Source: Crenobacter cavernae (GTDB lineage: Bacteria; Pseudomonadota; Gammaproteobacteria; Burkholderiales; Chromobacteriaceae). Taken from it: a DNA stretch of 64,000 nucleotides. Where the stretch lies: assembly GCF_003355495.1 (NCBI RefSeq), contig NZ_CP031337.1, positions 2,423,001 through 2,487,000 on the forward strand, given 5' to 3'. Positions 1 to 9,042 of this stretch are shown here, piece after piece. Below the pieces are notes generated by a model. It did no database searches and had not been told where the DNA came from. It saw only the letters and a list, made by a program, of their open reading frames with translations. Positions within the stretch are counted from its first letter, which is position 1, and each line of letters begins with the position of its first letter. The position numbers and the translations under genes are program-made.

Positions 1-334
1 CGACCAGCGCGCCGACGAAGGCGGCGAACGGCAGCGCGATGCCGGCAAGCCCCAGCGCCAGCACCGCGACCGCCGCCAGCACGGCGCCGGCCGAGGTGCC
101 GATCAGTCCCGGGTCGGCCAGCGGGTTGCGGAACACCGCCTGCAAGGCCGCGCCGGCGGCGGCGAGCGACGCGCCGACCATCAGGCTGGCCGCGATGCGC
201 GGCAGCCGGATGCCGGTCAGGAGCGGGTCGGCGAGGCGGGGCCAGCCCCAGCCTTCGCCGGAGAGGCCGGCCGCGAGGCCGACCAGAAGCACCGTCGCGA
301 GCCCGTAGCACCCGATGACAGCGCGGGGCTTCAT
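1..334 (-). CDS. hmuU: Heme ABC transporter permease, FecCD/BtuC family (partial, runs off the window)
   Basis: Only the N-terminal ~111 residues are present. The translation from the ATG at 334 starts MKPRAVIGCY, has a first membrane segment, then RLPRIAASLMVGASLAAAG and FRNPLADPGLIGTSAGA, which are characteristic of FecCD-family permeases for siderophores, heme or B12. The start overlaps the hmuT stop codon (ATGA at 331-334), so translation is probably coupled. Family knowledge: the permease forms the inner-membrane channel of a heme importer and is followed by an ATPase gene (hmuV), which would lie outside the window. The family call is firm. The substrate is inferred from the operon. Confidence 0.85.
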   Translation of the reverse strand, partial: MKPRAVIGCYGLATVLLVGLAAGLSGEGWGWPRLADPLLTGIRLPRIAASLMVGASLAAAGAALQAVFRNPLADPGLIGTSAGAVLAAVAVLALGLAGIALPFAAFVGALV

Positions 335-1128
335 CGTGTGAGTCCGGCCAGGGCCTTCGCATCGGCCGGGCTGTCGAGCGATACGCGCAGGAAGCGCTGC
401 GCCGGCCACTCGACCACCTTGCCGGTCCGCCCGGCCGGCGTCGCCGCGACCTCGGGGCGCGCGCTGAACGCGGCAAGCCCGCCGTAGACCGCGCGGTTGT
501 GCTCGGCCAGCACGATCAGCTCGGGGCGGGCGGCGACCCACGCCTCACGATTCAGCGTCTTGAAACCGTCGACCGAGGCCGCAGCGTTGATCCCGCCGGC
601 GGCGCGGATCAGCGTGTCGCCCGGCGTGCCGCGCCCGGCGACCATCTTGCCGTCGTAAGACAGCAGGATGCGGCGACCGGTGAGACTGGCGGGTTTCATT
701 CCCGCTTCGAAGCGGCGGGCGACGGCGCGCGCCGCGTCCTCGCGGCCGATCGCTCGGCCAACCTTGATGACGCCGTCGGCGAAGTCGGCGCCGTCTTCGC
801 GCTGATTGATCTTCAGCGCGTTCAGGCCGACGCGCTTGAGCTGGTCGTAGATGCCGGCCGGCTGCGCGGCGGCGCTGCCGACGACCAGCGTCGGCTTGAG
901 CGCCAGCACCGGCTCGATCGTCAGCGAACGCGAAAAGCCGATCACCGGCGCGTTCTTCAGCGCCGGGTCGAGCGCGGAGCGCTCGCGGCCGACCACCTCG
1001 CCGGCGGCGCCGAGCGCGACCAGGATCTCGGCCGCGTCCGGCGTCAACGCGACGAGACGCTCGGTCGCTTGGGCGAGCACCGGGACGAGCGCCAGCGCGG
1101 CGAAGGCGAGGGCAGCCTTAGGCGACAT
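331..1128 (-). CDS. hmuT: Periplasmic hemin-binding protein (HmuT-like)
   Basis: Start chosen at the ATG at 1128 because the residues that follow form a clear signal peptide (MSPKAALAFAALALVPVLAQA), whereas the longer reading frame adds an Arg-rich stretch. The mature protein starts TERLVALTPDAAEILVALGA, typical of class III periplasmic binding proteins. About 265 aa, normal for the family. It overlaps the end of hmuS by 11 nt and the start of the permease by 4 nt, so the genes are tightly coupled. Expected role: carries heme across the periplasm to the HmuUV importer. Substrate is inferred from the neighbouring heme receptor and HmuS. Confidence 0.85.
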   Translation of the reverse strand: MSPKAALAFAALALVPVLAQATERLVALTPDAAEILVALGAAGEVVGRERSALDPALKNAPVIGFSRSLTIEPVLALKPTLVVGSAAAQPAGIYDQLKRVGLNALKINQREDGADFADGVIKVGRAIGREDAARAVARRFEAGMKPASLTGRRILLSYDGKMVAGRGTPGDTLIRAAGGINAAASVDGFKTLNREAWVAARPELIVLAEHNRAVYGGLAAFSARPEVAATPAGRTGKVVEWPAQRFLRVSLDSPADAKALAGLTR

Positions 1129-2176
1129 CAGCCACACCCCCCGCGTCCGGCAGCGACTCGGCGAGCGCCGCCCACTGCGGGTCTTCCGGCTGGCCTTCAT
1201 GGCGCTTGCCGAAGAAAGTCGCGATCGTGCCGCCCTTGCCGTCGAACAGTTCGACCGCGGTCACGACGCCGTCGCTGATCGGGCGGCGGACGTACCAGGC
1301 CTCGGCGACCTCGGCGTCGAAGAGGTGCAGATTGAAGTCGGCGTCGAGCACGTTGATCCACGGGCCCATGCGTTCGATCTTCGTCACCGGCCCGGTGTGG
1401 ATCTGCACGATGCCGCGGTTGCCGACGAACACCATGATTGGCAGTCCGGTTTTGGCGGCGGCGCGCAACAGGATCTCGGCGGCGTTGGCCGAGACTTGGC
1501 GGGTGAAGCCGGCCGGCGCGCGGGCGAAGGCGTCGCGGCGGCTCAGGCCGAAGCGGCGGGTCAGCGCGTGGAAGTGGTGCACGTCGCGCAGCGCGAGCCA
1601 CGCCGCTTCGTAGTCCGCGGCGTCGAATGGCTCGGCGGCGGCGTCCGGTGTGAGCGGGTCGGCGGCCGGGGGTACGGCCAGCGGCGTCGCCTCGGTGGCG
1701 AAGCCGGCGACGAGCGCTTGCCACGCGTCGTCGTGGTCGGCTTCCTGCATCACGACCTTCTGGATCGCCTCACCGTGTGCATCGTAAATCTCGATCGCGC
1801 GGCGGCGCTTGCCTTCGCCCTGCTCGCTCTCGAGCGCGAAAGCGTAGGCCCAGTGCGTGAAGAAGAAGCGCAGGTCGATGCCGTCAGGATCAAGCGCGAG
1901 GCCCATTTTTTCCGACAGCTGCAGCTTGTGGTAGCGGCCCTTCTTCTCGTGCACGGCCCAGGCGTTGCGCGACAGTGCCATCACCCGGCCGAGTGACTCG
2001 AAGCGGCCCAGGAGGCCGGCGATGTCGTCCAGGCGCAGGCGTTTGGCGTGCGGTAGCACCGAGACGATCTCGGCTTCGGGCACGCCGAGCTTGTCGGCGG
2101 CGTCGCGCTGGCGTGTTTTCGGTTCGGCGGCGAGCAGCGCCTGGTAGCGGTCGTAAAGCGGGGTTTCGAGGTTCAT
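1118..2176 (-). CDS. hmuS: Cytoplasmic heme-trafficking/degrading protein HmuS (HemS/ChuS family)
   Basis: 352 aa, the usual length of HemS/ChuS/PhuS proteins, which are a tandem repeat of two related domains. The N-terminus (LYDRYQALLAAEPKTRQRDA, then ADKLGVPEAEIVS) and the internal AWAVHEKKGRYHKLQL are family hallmarks. In this family the protein binds imported heme and passes it on or breaks it down. A GGAGA ribosome-binding site precedes the ATG. It lies 16 nt downstream of the receptor gene and overlaps hmuT, so it is part of the same minus-strand operon. Confidence 0.9.
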   Translation of the reverse strand: MNLETPLYDRYQALLAAEPKTRQRDAADKLGVPEAEIVSVLPHAKRLRLDDIAGLLGRFESLGRVMALSRNAWAVHEKKGRYHKLQLSEKMGLALDPDGIDLRFFFTHWAYAFALESEQGEGKRRRAIEIYDAHGEAIQKVVMQEADHDDAWQALVAGFATEATPLAVPPAADPLTPDAAAEPFDAADYEAAWLALRDVHHFHALTRRFGLSRRDAFARAPAGFTRQVSANAAEILLRAAAKTGLPIMVFVGNRGIVQIHTGPVTKIERMGPWINVLDADFNLHLFDAEVAEAWYVRRPISDGVVTAVELFDGKGGTIATFFGKRHEGQPEDPQWAALAESLPDAGGVADVA

Positions 2177-2192
2177 GGCGGGTCTCCAGGGG

Positions 2193-4379
2193 TCAGAATG
2201 CGACGTCCACCGACACGGCGGCGGCGCGGCGCGCGGCGCTGTAGAGGGCTATGGTGGCGCCGTTGTTGCGCTGGGCGACGTCGGCCCAGTTCCAGTGCTT
2301 CTGGTCGGTGACGTTGCTCAGGTTGAGTCGGGTGGTGACGTGCTTGTTCACCTGCCAGCGCGCCAAGAGGTCGAGCCTGCCGTAGCCCGGCGCCTTGAAA
2401 TAGGCGTCGTTCGACACGCGTTTCTTCTTCGCGACCAGCGTCCACACCGGTTCGATCGAGACGTTGCGATAGTCGTAGCGCAGGCCGGTGACCAGCGTCG
2501 GCGGCGCAATGCTGTCGAGCGGCCGGTTCGCACTGCTGACATCGCCGCGCGCGATGCTGAGCGCGTTCCTCAGCGTGAAGCCCGGCGCGAAGCGCCATGC
2601 GCCGTTCAGTTCGACGCCGCGCGTTTCGACCTTGTCGAGGTTCTGCGCCTGGAATACCTGGGCCACGCCCGGCAGGCTGGGGGTCGCACCGGCTAGCTGC
2701 ACGTTGTCGATGAAGTTGCGGTAGCGGGTGGCGAACAGGTTGAGCGCGAGGTCGAACGACGCGTAGCCGGCCTTGGCGCCCAGTTCGATACCGGTGCTGC
2801 GCTCGGGCTCGAGGTTCGCGTTGGGGCGCAGCTCGTAGCCGAACATCGGGTTGATGAAGGCGTTGGTCACCGCATCGAACGGCGGCATCCTGAAGCCCAT
2901 GCCGGCGCTGGCGAACAGCGTCCAGTGGTCGTCGGTCTTGAAGCTCGTCGCCAGTCGCGGCGAGAACGCCGAGTCGGACAGCTTGCCGGGCTCGGGCGCC
3001 CTGTTCTGGTTGGCGCGTGACAGGGCGTCCGGCTGCGGCGTCATCCGGTAGCCGTCCCAGCGCAGGCCCGGGATGAGCGTCCAGCGCCGACCGAGCCCGA
3101 TCTCGTCCTGCACGAAGGCGCCGACCGCCTGCGTTTGGGTGTCGGGGAAGGATTTTTGCGGATAGGTCTCGCCGGCGACCACCTTGGTCGTCGCGCCGGT
3201 GAGGTTGTTCACCTGCAGGCGGTCGCGCAGGCGTTCGGTGTCGGTCCGGCTCAGTTCGAGCCCGGCGAGGATCTTGTGGCTGACGTCGCCGAAGGCATGG
3301 CGCCATTCGAGCTGGCCGTCGAAGCCGGACAGGCGCTGCGCGAAGCGGTTGTCGTCGAAGCGGGTCACGGTGTTGCCGGAGCGGTTTTCGCGCGTCTTTT
3401 CGTGGTTGTCTAGCGTCTGGTGGTAGAGCTGCGCGCTCGCGCCGGTCAGCCCGCTGTCTGCGTCCGGCGACACGTAGCGGTAGCCGAGCGACACGCGGTC
3501 GCGGCGGTTGCTGTCGTCGGCGTCGAAGTCGTTCACCGTGGCGCTGCGGCTGGTGTGGACCTCGGTGTCGTTGCGGCGGTGGTACTGGTCGAGGGTCAGC
3601 TCGACACGGTGGCCCGCCGCCGGCTTGAACTGCAGCTTGGCCAGCGTGCTGTCGGTCCTGATCGTCGCGGGGTTGGGGCGGGTGCGCGCCGTGCTCGCCG
3701 TCGAGCCCTGGCTGTCGTCGGTGCCGAAGTTGTCCGCTTCGTGCTCGCGCCGTTGGGTGTGGGCGAAGAGCGCGGCCCAGCGTTCGTCGCCGACCGCAAG
3801 CCGCGCATGACCGGCCGTGGCGTCGCTGCCGTCTCCGAAAGCGCCGCGCACGAGGCCGGCCACCGGCTTTTCGGCGCTGATCACGCCTTCGGGCGACAGC
3901 GTCTCGAAGCGGACCAGGCCGCCCATCGCGTTGGCGCCGAACAGGCTGGAGATCGGGCCGCGCGCGATTTCCACCTGCTCGAGGTGCCAGGGTTCGACGA
4001 GGTCGCGTCCCGAGATCGCGGCCTTGTTGGCGCTGTAGACGTCGGGCATGCGCACGCCGTCGACCTGCGTCAGGATGCGGTTGCCGCTCATGCCGCGGAT
4101 GATGAGGTCGCCGTTGCCGCGGCGGGTCGGGTCGTTGTTGACCGACACGCCCGGCTCGTAGCGGAACAGGTCTTCGAGGTGGCCGCCGGTGGTGGCGGAC
4201 AGCGTGTCCTGGCCGATCACGCTGATGTTGGGGGCCGCTTTCTCGAGCGGCGTGGCAGTGCGGGTGGCGGTCACCGTCACCACGGGCAGGTCGGGGCTGA
4301 GGTTGGCCGAGGTGTCGGCCAGGGCCGGTAGGCTGGCAGTCAGGCACAGCCCGGCGACAAACAGGCGATCCGAAGGCAT
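2193..4379 (-). CDS. hmuR: TonB-dependent heme/hemoglobin outer-membrane receptor
   Basis: 728 aa. Signal peptide (residues 1-21, ending PALA), a TonB-box-like VVTVTATRT near residue 35, a plug domain with GGHLEDLFRYEPGVSV and a conserved IRGMSGNRILTQVDGVR, and a 22-strand-type barrel ending in VDVAF with the terminal Phe usual for outer-membrane proteins. It resembles the TonB-dependent hemoglobin/transferrin/lactoferrin receptor family. It lies between hemP and hmuS, and with a Fur-like site upstream it is probably iron-repressed. TonB/ExbBD are not in this window. Confidence 0.9.
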   Translation of the reverse strand: MPSDRLFVAGLCLTASLPALADTSANLSPDLPVVTVTATRTATPLEKAAPNISVIGQDTLSATTGGHLEDLFRYEPGVSVNNDPTRRGNGDLIIRGMSGNRILTQVDGVRMPDVYSANKAAISGRDLVEPWHLEQVEIARGPISSLFGANAMGGLVRFETLSPEGVISAEKPVAGLVRGAFGDGSDATAGHARLAVGDERWAALFAHTQRREHEADNFGTDDSQGSTASTARTRPNPATIRTDSTLAKLQFKPAAGHRVELTLDQYHRRNDTEVHTSRSATVNDFDADDSNRRDRVSLGYRYVSPDADSGLTGASAQLYHQTLDNHEKTRENRSGNTVTRFDDNRFAQRLSGFDGQLEWRHAFGDVSHKILAGLELSRTDTERLRDRLQVNNLTGATTKVVAGETYPQKSFPDTQTQAVGAFVQDEIGLGRRWTLIPGLRWDGYRMTPQPDALSRANQNRAPEPGKLSDSAFSPRLATSFKTDDHWTLFASAGMGFRMPPFDAVTNAFINPMFGYELRPNANLEPERSTGIELGAKAGYASFDLALNLFATRYRNFIDNVQLAGATPSLPGVAQVFQAQNLDKVETRGVELNGAWRFAPGFTLRNALSIARGDVSSANRPLDSIAPPTLVTGLRYDYRNVSIEPVWTLVAKKKRVSNDAYFKAPGYGRLDLLARWQVNKHVTTRLNLSNVTDQKHWNWADVAQRNNGATIALYSAARRAAAVSVDVAF

Positions 4380-4452
4380 GGATCGTTACTCCTAGGTCTG
4401 TCGCGCCTTGGCTGGCGATGGCTGGCTAGCGGCGCGGTAGGGGTTGTAGAAA

Positions 4453-4629
4453 TTATTTCACGAGGATCAGCCGGTTGTTGCGGGTCAGGCAGAGCCGGTA
4501 GGTCTCGCCGTCATGACGGATCGCGATCTCGCGCTGCCGCTCGAAGAGCGTGCGGCTGTCGAGCTCCGTCGGCGCGGCGGGGGTGGCGTGGCTGCCCGGT
4601 GGGTTCGCGCGTTGTGGAGAGGGTGGCAT
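4453..4629 (-). CDS. hemP: Small hemin uptake protein HemP
   Basis: A 58-aa protein (MPPSPQRANPP...). The second half, LFERQREIAIRHDGETYRL followed by TRNNRLILVK, matches the short conserved domain of HemP/HmuP proteins (an RLTRxxKLILxK type ending). Proteins of this family are encoded at the head of heme uptake operons and are needed for heme receptor expression in several bacteria. It lies 73 nt upstream of the receptor gene on the same strand, directly below the Fur-like site. Confidence 0.85.
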   Translation of the reverse strand: MPPSPQRANPPGSHATPAAPTELDSRTLFERQREIAIRHDGETYRLCLTRNNRLILVK

Positions 4630-4660
4630 GCGGTCGCCTCGGCTAGGTTCGAGTTTGAAT

Positions 4661-4683
4661 GTGAACGATAATAGTTCTTATTT
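4661..4683 (-). promoter_or_regulatory. Fur-box-like operator upstream of the heme operon
   Basis: GTGAACGATAATAGTTCTTA, continuing into TTT, is a sharp AT-rich island in GC-rich DNA about 30 nt upstream of hemP. It contains GATAAT, with partial dyad symmetry, and resembles a degenerate Fur box. Heme uptake operons are usually Fur-repressed. No binding score was computed. Confidence 0.5.
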
Positions 4684-4760
4684 ACTTAAAAGGCAATGGA
4701 AAACCCTGGATGCGGAGCGGCTCAAAAAAGGCTCGGCCAACCGGGCGCGGCCGGCGGGGG

Positions 4761-4766
4761 TACAAT
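4761..4766 (+). promoter_or_regulatory. -10-like TACAAT for the small membrane protein gene
   Basis: TACAAT preceded by a G-run and followed by GCGCGC, 33 nt upstream of the ATG at 4799. A very similar CACAATGCGCGC lies upstream of the sodium transporter gene at about 22902. No good -35 box is visible; a CTCGGCCAA repeat copy occupies 4732-4740 where one would be expected. Confidence 0.4.
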
Positions 4767-4798
4767 GCGCGCAGTTCGAAATACGGCGAGGTATTTGT

Positions 4799-5014
4799 AT
4801 GTATCTGATCCTGATCGGATGGCTGTACGTGGTGCTGATGTTTGCCGTCGCGCAGGACAGCCTGGTGAGAAGCGGCTTCGTGCTTTTCTTTCTCGGTGTG
4901 CTGCCGACCTGGCTGACGGTGTGGCTGGTGCACCGCCGGCGGCGCCTGAACGAGGCGCTGGCGCGCGAAGCGCAAGAGGAGCGCCGCGCGCGCCGGGGCG
5001 AGGAAGGTTCTTGA
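4799..5014 (+). CDS. Small inner-membrane protein, unknown function
   Basis: 71 aa starting MYLILIGWLYVVLMF. Two hydrophobic segments (about residues 2-18 and 25-44) are followed by a highly charged tail rich in Arg and Glu (HRRRRLNEALAREAQEERR), probably cytoplasmic and helical. A GGCGAGG ribosome-binding site lies about 7 nt upstream of the ATG. It is divergent from the heme operon and ends just where the rpsB promoter begins. I do not recognise a named family; similar short proteins next to rpsB occur in beta-proteobacteria as hypothetical membrane proteins. Confidence 0.7.
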   Translation: MYLILIGWLYVVLMFAVAQDSLVRSGFVLFFLGVLPTWLTVWLVHRRRRLNEALAREAQEERRARRGEEGS

Positions 5015-5040
5015 GGCCTATATCCAGGCGGTGCTATAAT
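5011..5040 (+). promoter_or_regulatory. Sigma-70 promoter for rpsB
   Basis: TTGAGG at 5011-5016 and a perfect TATAAT at 5035-5040, separated by 18 nt. The -35 box overlaps the stop codon of the preceding small gene. About 100 nt of leader follows before rpsB, enough to hold the regulatory leader often found in front of this gene. Confidence 0.75.
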
Positions 5041-5141
5041 CTCGCGCTGTCCGAATCCCGGACTATCTCGCACATTCGCGCCAAAGGGTGTCCGCAAGGA
5101 TTAACTGCGCGAATGGAGGCCTAACCCTTTAGGAGTTTTAC

Positions 5142-5876
5142 ATGAGCACCAACGTGACCATGCGTCAGATGCTGGAAGCCGGCGTCCACTTCGGCCACCA
5201 GACCCGTTTCTGGAACCCGAAAATGTCCCAGTACATCTTCGGTTCCCGCAACAAGATCCACATCATCAACCTGGAAAAAACCCTGCCGCTGTTCGTCGAC
5301 GCGCAAGACTACGTGCGTCGTCTGGCTGCCAACAAGGGTACCATCCTGTTCGTGGGCACCAAGCGTCAGGCGCGTGAAATCGTGCGCGAAGAAGCCGCTC
5401 GCGCCGGCATGCCGTTCGTCGACCACCGCTGGCTCGGCGGCATGCTGACCAACTACAAGACCGTCAAGCAGTCGATCAAGCGCCTGGAAGACAAGCGCGC
5501 GCTGCTCGACGGCGCGGACGAGTCCGGTTACAACAAGAAAGAACAGCTCGTTCTCGAGCGCGAAGTCGAAAAACTCGAGCGTAGCTTGGGCGGTATCAAG
5601 GACATGAAGGGCCTGCCGGACGCGATCTTCGTCATCGACACCGGCTACCAGAAAGGTACCATCGTCGAGGCCAAGAAGCTGGGTATCCCGGTGATCGGCG
5701 TGGTCGACACCAACAACAACCCGGACGGCATCAGCTACGTGATCCCGGGTAACGACGACTCCAGCCGTGCGATCCGTCTGTACGCTCGTGGCATCGCCGA
5801 CGCGATCCTCGAGGGCCGCGCCCAGTCGCTGCAGGAAATCGTAGCCGCCGCCGAACCGGCCGCCGCTGCCGAGTAA
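5142..5876 (+). CDS. rpsB: 30S ribosomal protein S2
   Basis: 244 aa. [20 protein letters not shown] is the universal S2 N-terminus, and [20 protein letters not shown] plus [20 protein letters not shown] are further S2 signatures. AGGAG lies 8 nt before the ATG. Followed by a terminator-like hairpin and tsf, the usual rpsB-tsf arrangement, in which part of the transcription reads through into tsf. Confidence 0.98.
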   Translation: MSTNVTMRQMLEAGVHFGHQTRFWNPKMSQYIFGSRNKIHIINLEKTLPLFVDAQDYVRRLAANKGTILFVGTKRQAREIVREEAARAGMPFVDHRWLGGMLTNYKTVKQSIKRLEDKRALLDGADESGYNKKEQLVLEREVEKLERSLGGIKDMKGLPDAIFVIDTGYQKGTIVEAKKLGIPVIGVVDTNNNPDGISYVIPGNDDSSRAIRLYARGIADAILEGRAQSLQEIVAAAEPAAAAE

Positions 5877-5884
5877 GTCAGGCG

Positions 5885-5907
5885 AAGGGGCGAAAGCCCC
5901 TTTTTTT
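5885..5907 (+). terminator. Terminator/attenuator between rpsB and tsf
   Basis: AAGGGGC, loop GAAA, GCCCCTT, then a run of seven T. It sits in the rpsB-tsf gap, where partial termination is known in other bacteria. Confidence 0.85.
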
Positions 5908-5950
5908 AAACCTGTCTTAACCTCATACGCTGAATTCAAGGAGTCTTAGC

Positions 5951-6820
5951 ATGGCGGAAATCACCGCAAAAATGGTGGCCGATCTGCGCGCCGCGACCGG
6001 CCTTGGCATGATGGAATGCAAAAAAGCCCTGGTGGAAGCCGAGGGCGACGCTGCCAAGGCAGAAGAAATCCTGCGCATCAAGTCGGGTAACAAAGCGGCC
6101 AAGATGGCCGGCCGTATCGCGGCCGAAGGCGTGGTGTCGACCTACGTCGATGGCGGCGTCGGCGCGCTGGTCGAGATCAACTGTGAGACCGACTTCGTCG
6201 CCAAGGACGAGAACTTCCTGGCGTTCACCGCTTCGGTTGCCAAGGCTGTCGCCGTCGCCAACCCGGCCGACGTTGTCGCGCTGGCCGACGTGAAGACCGA
6301 CTCCGGCGAAACCGTCGAAGAAGCCCGCAAGGCGATCATCGCCAAGCTCGGCGAGAACATGACCATCCGTCGTTTCGTTCGCTACGAAACCGAAGGCAAG
6401 GTCGCGACCTACCTGCACGGCGCGAAGATCGGCGTGATCGTCGACATCGCCGGCGACGAAGCGCTGGGCCGCGACATCGCGATGCACGTCGCCGCGTCCA
6501 AGCCGATCTGCGTGTCGAAAGACCAGGTACCGGCCGAGAAACTGGATACCGAGCGCAAGATCTACACCGCGCAGGCCGCCGAATCGGGCAAGCCGGCCGA
6601 CATCGTCGCCAAGATGGTCGAAGGCCGCGTGACCAAGTACCTGGCCGAAGTCACCCTGCTCGGCCAAGCTTTCGTGAAAAACCCGGACGTGACCGTCGAG
6701 AAACTTCTGGCCGAGAAATCCGCCAAAGTGAACGCATTCACCATGTTCGTGGTGGGCGAGGGTATCGAGAAAGCCGTGGTCGACTACGCCGCCGAAGTGG
6801 CCGCTGCCGCCAAGCTCTAA
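5951..6820 (+). CDS. tsf: Elongation factor Ts
   Basis: 289 aa. Starts [20 protein letters not shown] then MECKKAL, the EF-Ts N-terminal UBA-like domain and signature. [15 protein letters not shown] is the conserved core contacting EF-Tu. Good ribosome-binding site (AAGGAG at 5938). It catalyses GDP/GTP exchange on EF-Tu. Codon use is strongly biased, as expected for a highly expressed gene. Confidence 0.98.
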   Translation: MAEITAKMVADLRAATGLGMMECKKALVEAEGDAAKAEEILRIKSGNKAAKMAGRIAAEGVVSTYVDGGVGALVEINCETDFVAKDENFLAFTASVAKAVAVANPADVVALADVKTDSGETVEEARKAIIAKLGENMTIRRFVRYETEGKVATYLHGAKIGVIVDIAGDEALGRDIAMHVAASKPICVSKDQVPAEKLDTERKIYTAQAAESGKPADIVAKMVEGRVTKYLAEVTLLGQAFVKNPDVTVEKLLAEKSAKVNAFTMFVVGEGIEKAVVDYAAEVAAAAKL

Positions 6821-6847
6821 GCTAGCATCAATAATGCCAGCGACGAA

Positions 6848-6874
6848 CGGCACCCTGTTTCAGGGTGCCGTTTT
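6848..6874 (+). terminator. Intrinsic terminator after tsf
   Basis: Perfect 10-bp stem CGGCACCCTG / CAGGGTGCCG with loop TTT, followed by TTTT. Confidence 0.9.
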
Positions 6875-6910
6875 GCAAACCAGACCAACCATCGCGTAAC
6901 CGAGGTGAAC

Positions 6911-7630
6911 ATGAGTCAAGCCCCCGCCTACAAACGCATCCTGCTCAAGCTGTCCGGCGAGGCCCTGATGGGTGACGACAGCTACGGCATCAACCGCGCC
7001 ACGATCGAGCAGATCGTCGGGCAGATCAAGGAAGTCGTTGACCTCGGCGTGCAAGTCGGCATCGTGATCGGTGGCGGCAATATCTTCCGCGGCGTTGCCC
7101 CGGCGGCGGCCGGCATGGACCGCGCCACCGCCGATTATATGGGCATGATGGCCACCGTGATGAACGCGCTGGCGCTGAAGGACGCGATGACTGGCGTCGG
7201 CCTGATCGCGCGCGTGCAGTCCGCGCTGACCATGCAGCAGATCGCCGAACCCTATGTGCGCGGCAAGGCGATGCAGTATCTTGAAGAAGGCAAGGTGGTG
7301 ATCTTCGCCGCCGGTACCGGCAACCCATTCTTCACCACCGATACCGCGGCGGCGCTGCGCGGCATGGAGATGAACGTCGACATCATGCTGAAGGCGACCA
7401 AGGTCGACGGCGTGTACACCGACGATCCGAAGAAGAACCCGGACGCGGTGCGCTACCAGACGCTGACCTTCGACGAGGCGATCGGCCGCAACCTGAAGGT
7501 GATGGACGCGACCGCCTTCGCGCTCTGTCGCGACCAGAAGCTCAATATCAAGGTGTTCAGCATCTTCAAGTCCGGCGGCCTCAAGCGGGTCGTGCTTGGC
7601 GAAGATGAAGGCACGCTGGTACACTGCTGA
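6911..7630 (+). CDS. pyrH: UMP kinase
   Basis: 239 aa from the ATG at 6911; a GTG six bases upstream is in frame, but GAGGTG is better read as the ribosome-binding site. [27 protein letters not shown] and [15 protein letters not shown] are signatures of bacterial PyrH (amino acid kinase fold, hexameric, allosteric). It makes UDP from UMP for pyrimidine and envelope precursor synthesis. It is preceded by a terminator and followed by frr after a hairpin. Confidence 0.97.
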   Translation: MSQAPAYKRILLKLSGEALMGDDSYGINRATIEQIVGQIKEVVDLGVQVGIVIGGGNIFRGVAPAAAGMDRATADYMGMMATVMNALALKDAMTGVGLIARVQSALTMQQIAEPYVRGKAMQYLEEGKVVIFAAGTGNPFFTTDTAAALRGMEMNVDIMLKATKVDGVYTDDPKKNPDAVRYQTLTFDEAIGRNLKVMDATAFALCRDQKLNIKVFSIFKSGGLKRVVLGEDEGTLVHC

Positions 7631-7653
7631 CCAATTTGAAATGAATACCCAGG

Positions 7654-7692
7654 GGCGGAAACGGCAGCTTTGCCGCTTTCCGCCTTGTTTTT
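7654..7692 (+). terminator. Hairpin terminator between pyrH and frr
   Basis: Long stem GGCGGAAA-CGGCA paired with TGCCG-CTTTCCGCC around a GCTT loop, followed by TTGTTTTT. Probably partial termination, since frr follows within 40 nt on the same strand. Confidence 0.75.
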
Positions 7693-7721
7693 CCGAATAC
7701 CCTGAATCGACGGAGCAGTTC

Positions 7722-8279
7722 ATGATCAACGACGTCAAGAAGTCGGCCGAAACCAAGATGCAAAAGACCCTGGAGGCGTTCAAGAACGACCTGACCAAGG
7801 TGCGCACCGGCCGCGCCCATACCGGCATCCTCGACCATGTCACCGTCGACTACTACGGCAGCGACACCGCGATCAACCAGGTCGCCAACGTGACGCTGAT
7901 CGACGCGCGCACCATCGGCGTGCAGCCGTGGGAAAAGAGCATGGCCGCCAAGATCGAAAAAGCGATCCGCGACGCCGACCTCGGCCTCAACCCGGCGTCG
8001 ATGGGCGAAATCATCCGCGTGCCGATGCCGATGCTGACCGAAGAGCGTCGCAAGGAGATGATCAAGCTCGTGCGTAGCGAGGCGGAAGGTGCCCGCGTCG
8101 CGGTGCGCAACATCCGTCGCGACGGCAACAACGAACTGAAGAACCTGATCAAGGACAAGGCGATCACCGAGGACGACGAGCGCCGCGCGCAGGACGACAT
8201 CCAGAAGCTCACCGACAAATACATCGCCGAGATCGACAAGGCGCTCGTCGCCAAGGAAGCCGACCTGCTGGCGGTCTGA
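7722..8279 (+). CDS. frr: Ribosome recycling factor
   Basis: 185 aa, the standard length. Starts [35 protein letters not shown] and [17 protein letters not shown] are RRF signatures. The start at 7722 follows CGGAG; upstream in-frame codons run through the terminator and were excluded. Splits post-termination ribosomes together with EF-G. Confidence 0.97.
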   Translation: MINDVKKSAETKMQKTLEAFKNDLTKVRTGRAHTGILDHVTVDYYGSDTAINQVANVTLIDARTIGVQPWEKSMAAKIEKAIRDADLGLNPASMGEIIRVPMPMLTEERRKEMIKLVRSEAEGARVAVRNIRRDGNNELKNLIKDKAITEDDERRAQDDIQKLTDKYIAEIDKALVAKEADLLAV

Positions 8280-8291
8280 GGAGTCTCGCCC

Positions 8292-9041
8292 TTGTTCGGT
8301 AGTTCCACACAAACCATCCCGACCGTTCCGGGGGTGCCGCGGCACGTCGCCATCATCATGGATGGCAACGGCCGCTGGGCCAAGAAGCGCCTGCTGCCGC
8401 GCGTGGCGGGCCACCGCAAGGGGCTGGAGGCGGTCCGCGAGACCGTTTCCGCCTGTTCGGAACTCGGGGTGGAATACCTGACGCTGTTTGCCTTTTCCAC
8501 CGAAAACTGGCGCCGCCCTCAGGATGAGGTCTCCTTCCTGATGGAGCTGTTCCTGCGCGCGCTGGAAAACGAGGTGACCCGGCTCGCCCGCAACGACATC
8601 CGTCTGCGGGTGATCGGCTCGCGCGAGCGTTTCGCGCCGCAGCTGGCCGAGCGTATCGCCGCCGCCGAGGCGCGCACCGCCGGCAACGGCGGGCTGACGC
8701 TGACCATCGCCGCCGACTACGGCGGTCGCTGGGACATCCTGCAGGCGGCGAACGCCGCGCTGGCCGCCGGCGCGACGACGCTCGACGAAGCGACGTTGGC
8801 CGAGCATCTGTCGATGGCCTACGCGCCCGAGCCCGACCTCTTCATCCGCACCGGCGGCGAGACGCGCATCAGCAACTTCCTCATGTGGCAGCTCGCCTAT
8901 ACCGAACTCCATTTCACCGACCTGTTGTGGCCCGACTTCGACCGCGCGGCGCTCGACAAAGCGTTCGCCTCGTACCGCAAGCGCGAGCGCCGCTTCGGAC
9001 GGACCAGCGAGCAACTGCCCGAAGGGCTGCGTCGCCAATAA
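8292..9041 (+). CDS. uppS: Undecaprenyl diphosphate synthase
   Basis: 249 aa with a TTG start at 8292, chosen because GAGGAG is suitably spaced upstream. [16 protein letters not shown] carries the catalytic Asp (residue 24); FSTENWRRP and [15 protein letters not shown] are further cis-prenyltransferase motifs. Makes the C55 lipid carrier for peptidoglycan and O-antigen. It starts 12 nt after frr and is followed by cdsA after a single base. Confidence 0.97.
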   Translation: MFGSSTQTIPTVPGVPRHVAIIMDGNGRWAKKRLLPRVAGHRKGLEAVRETVSACSELGVEYLTLFAFSTENWRRPQDEVSFLMELFLRALENEVTRLARNDIRLRVIGSRERFAPQLAERIAAAEARTAGNGGLTLTIAADYGGRWDILQAANAALAAGATTLDEATLAEHLSMAYAPEPDLFIRTGGETRISNFLMWQLAYTELHFTDLLWPDFDRAALDKAFASYRKRERRFGRTSEQLPEGLRRQ

Positions 9042-9042
9042 C

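Noticed and set aside
2173..4347. A 724-codon frame on the same strand as the heme receptor
   Set aside because: It is a shifted frame of the receptor, rich in Arg and Pro, without signal peptide or motifs.
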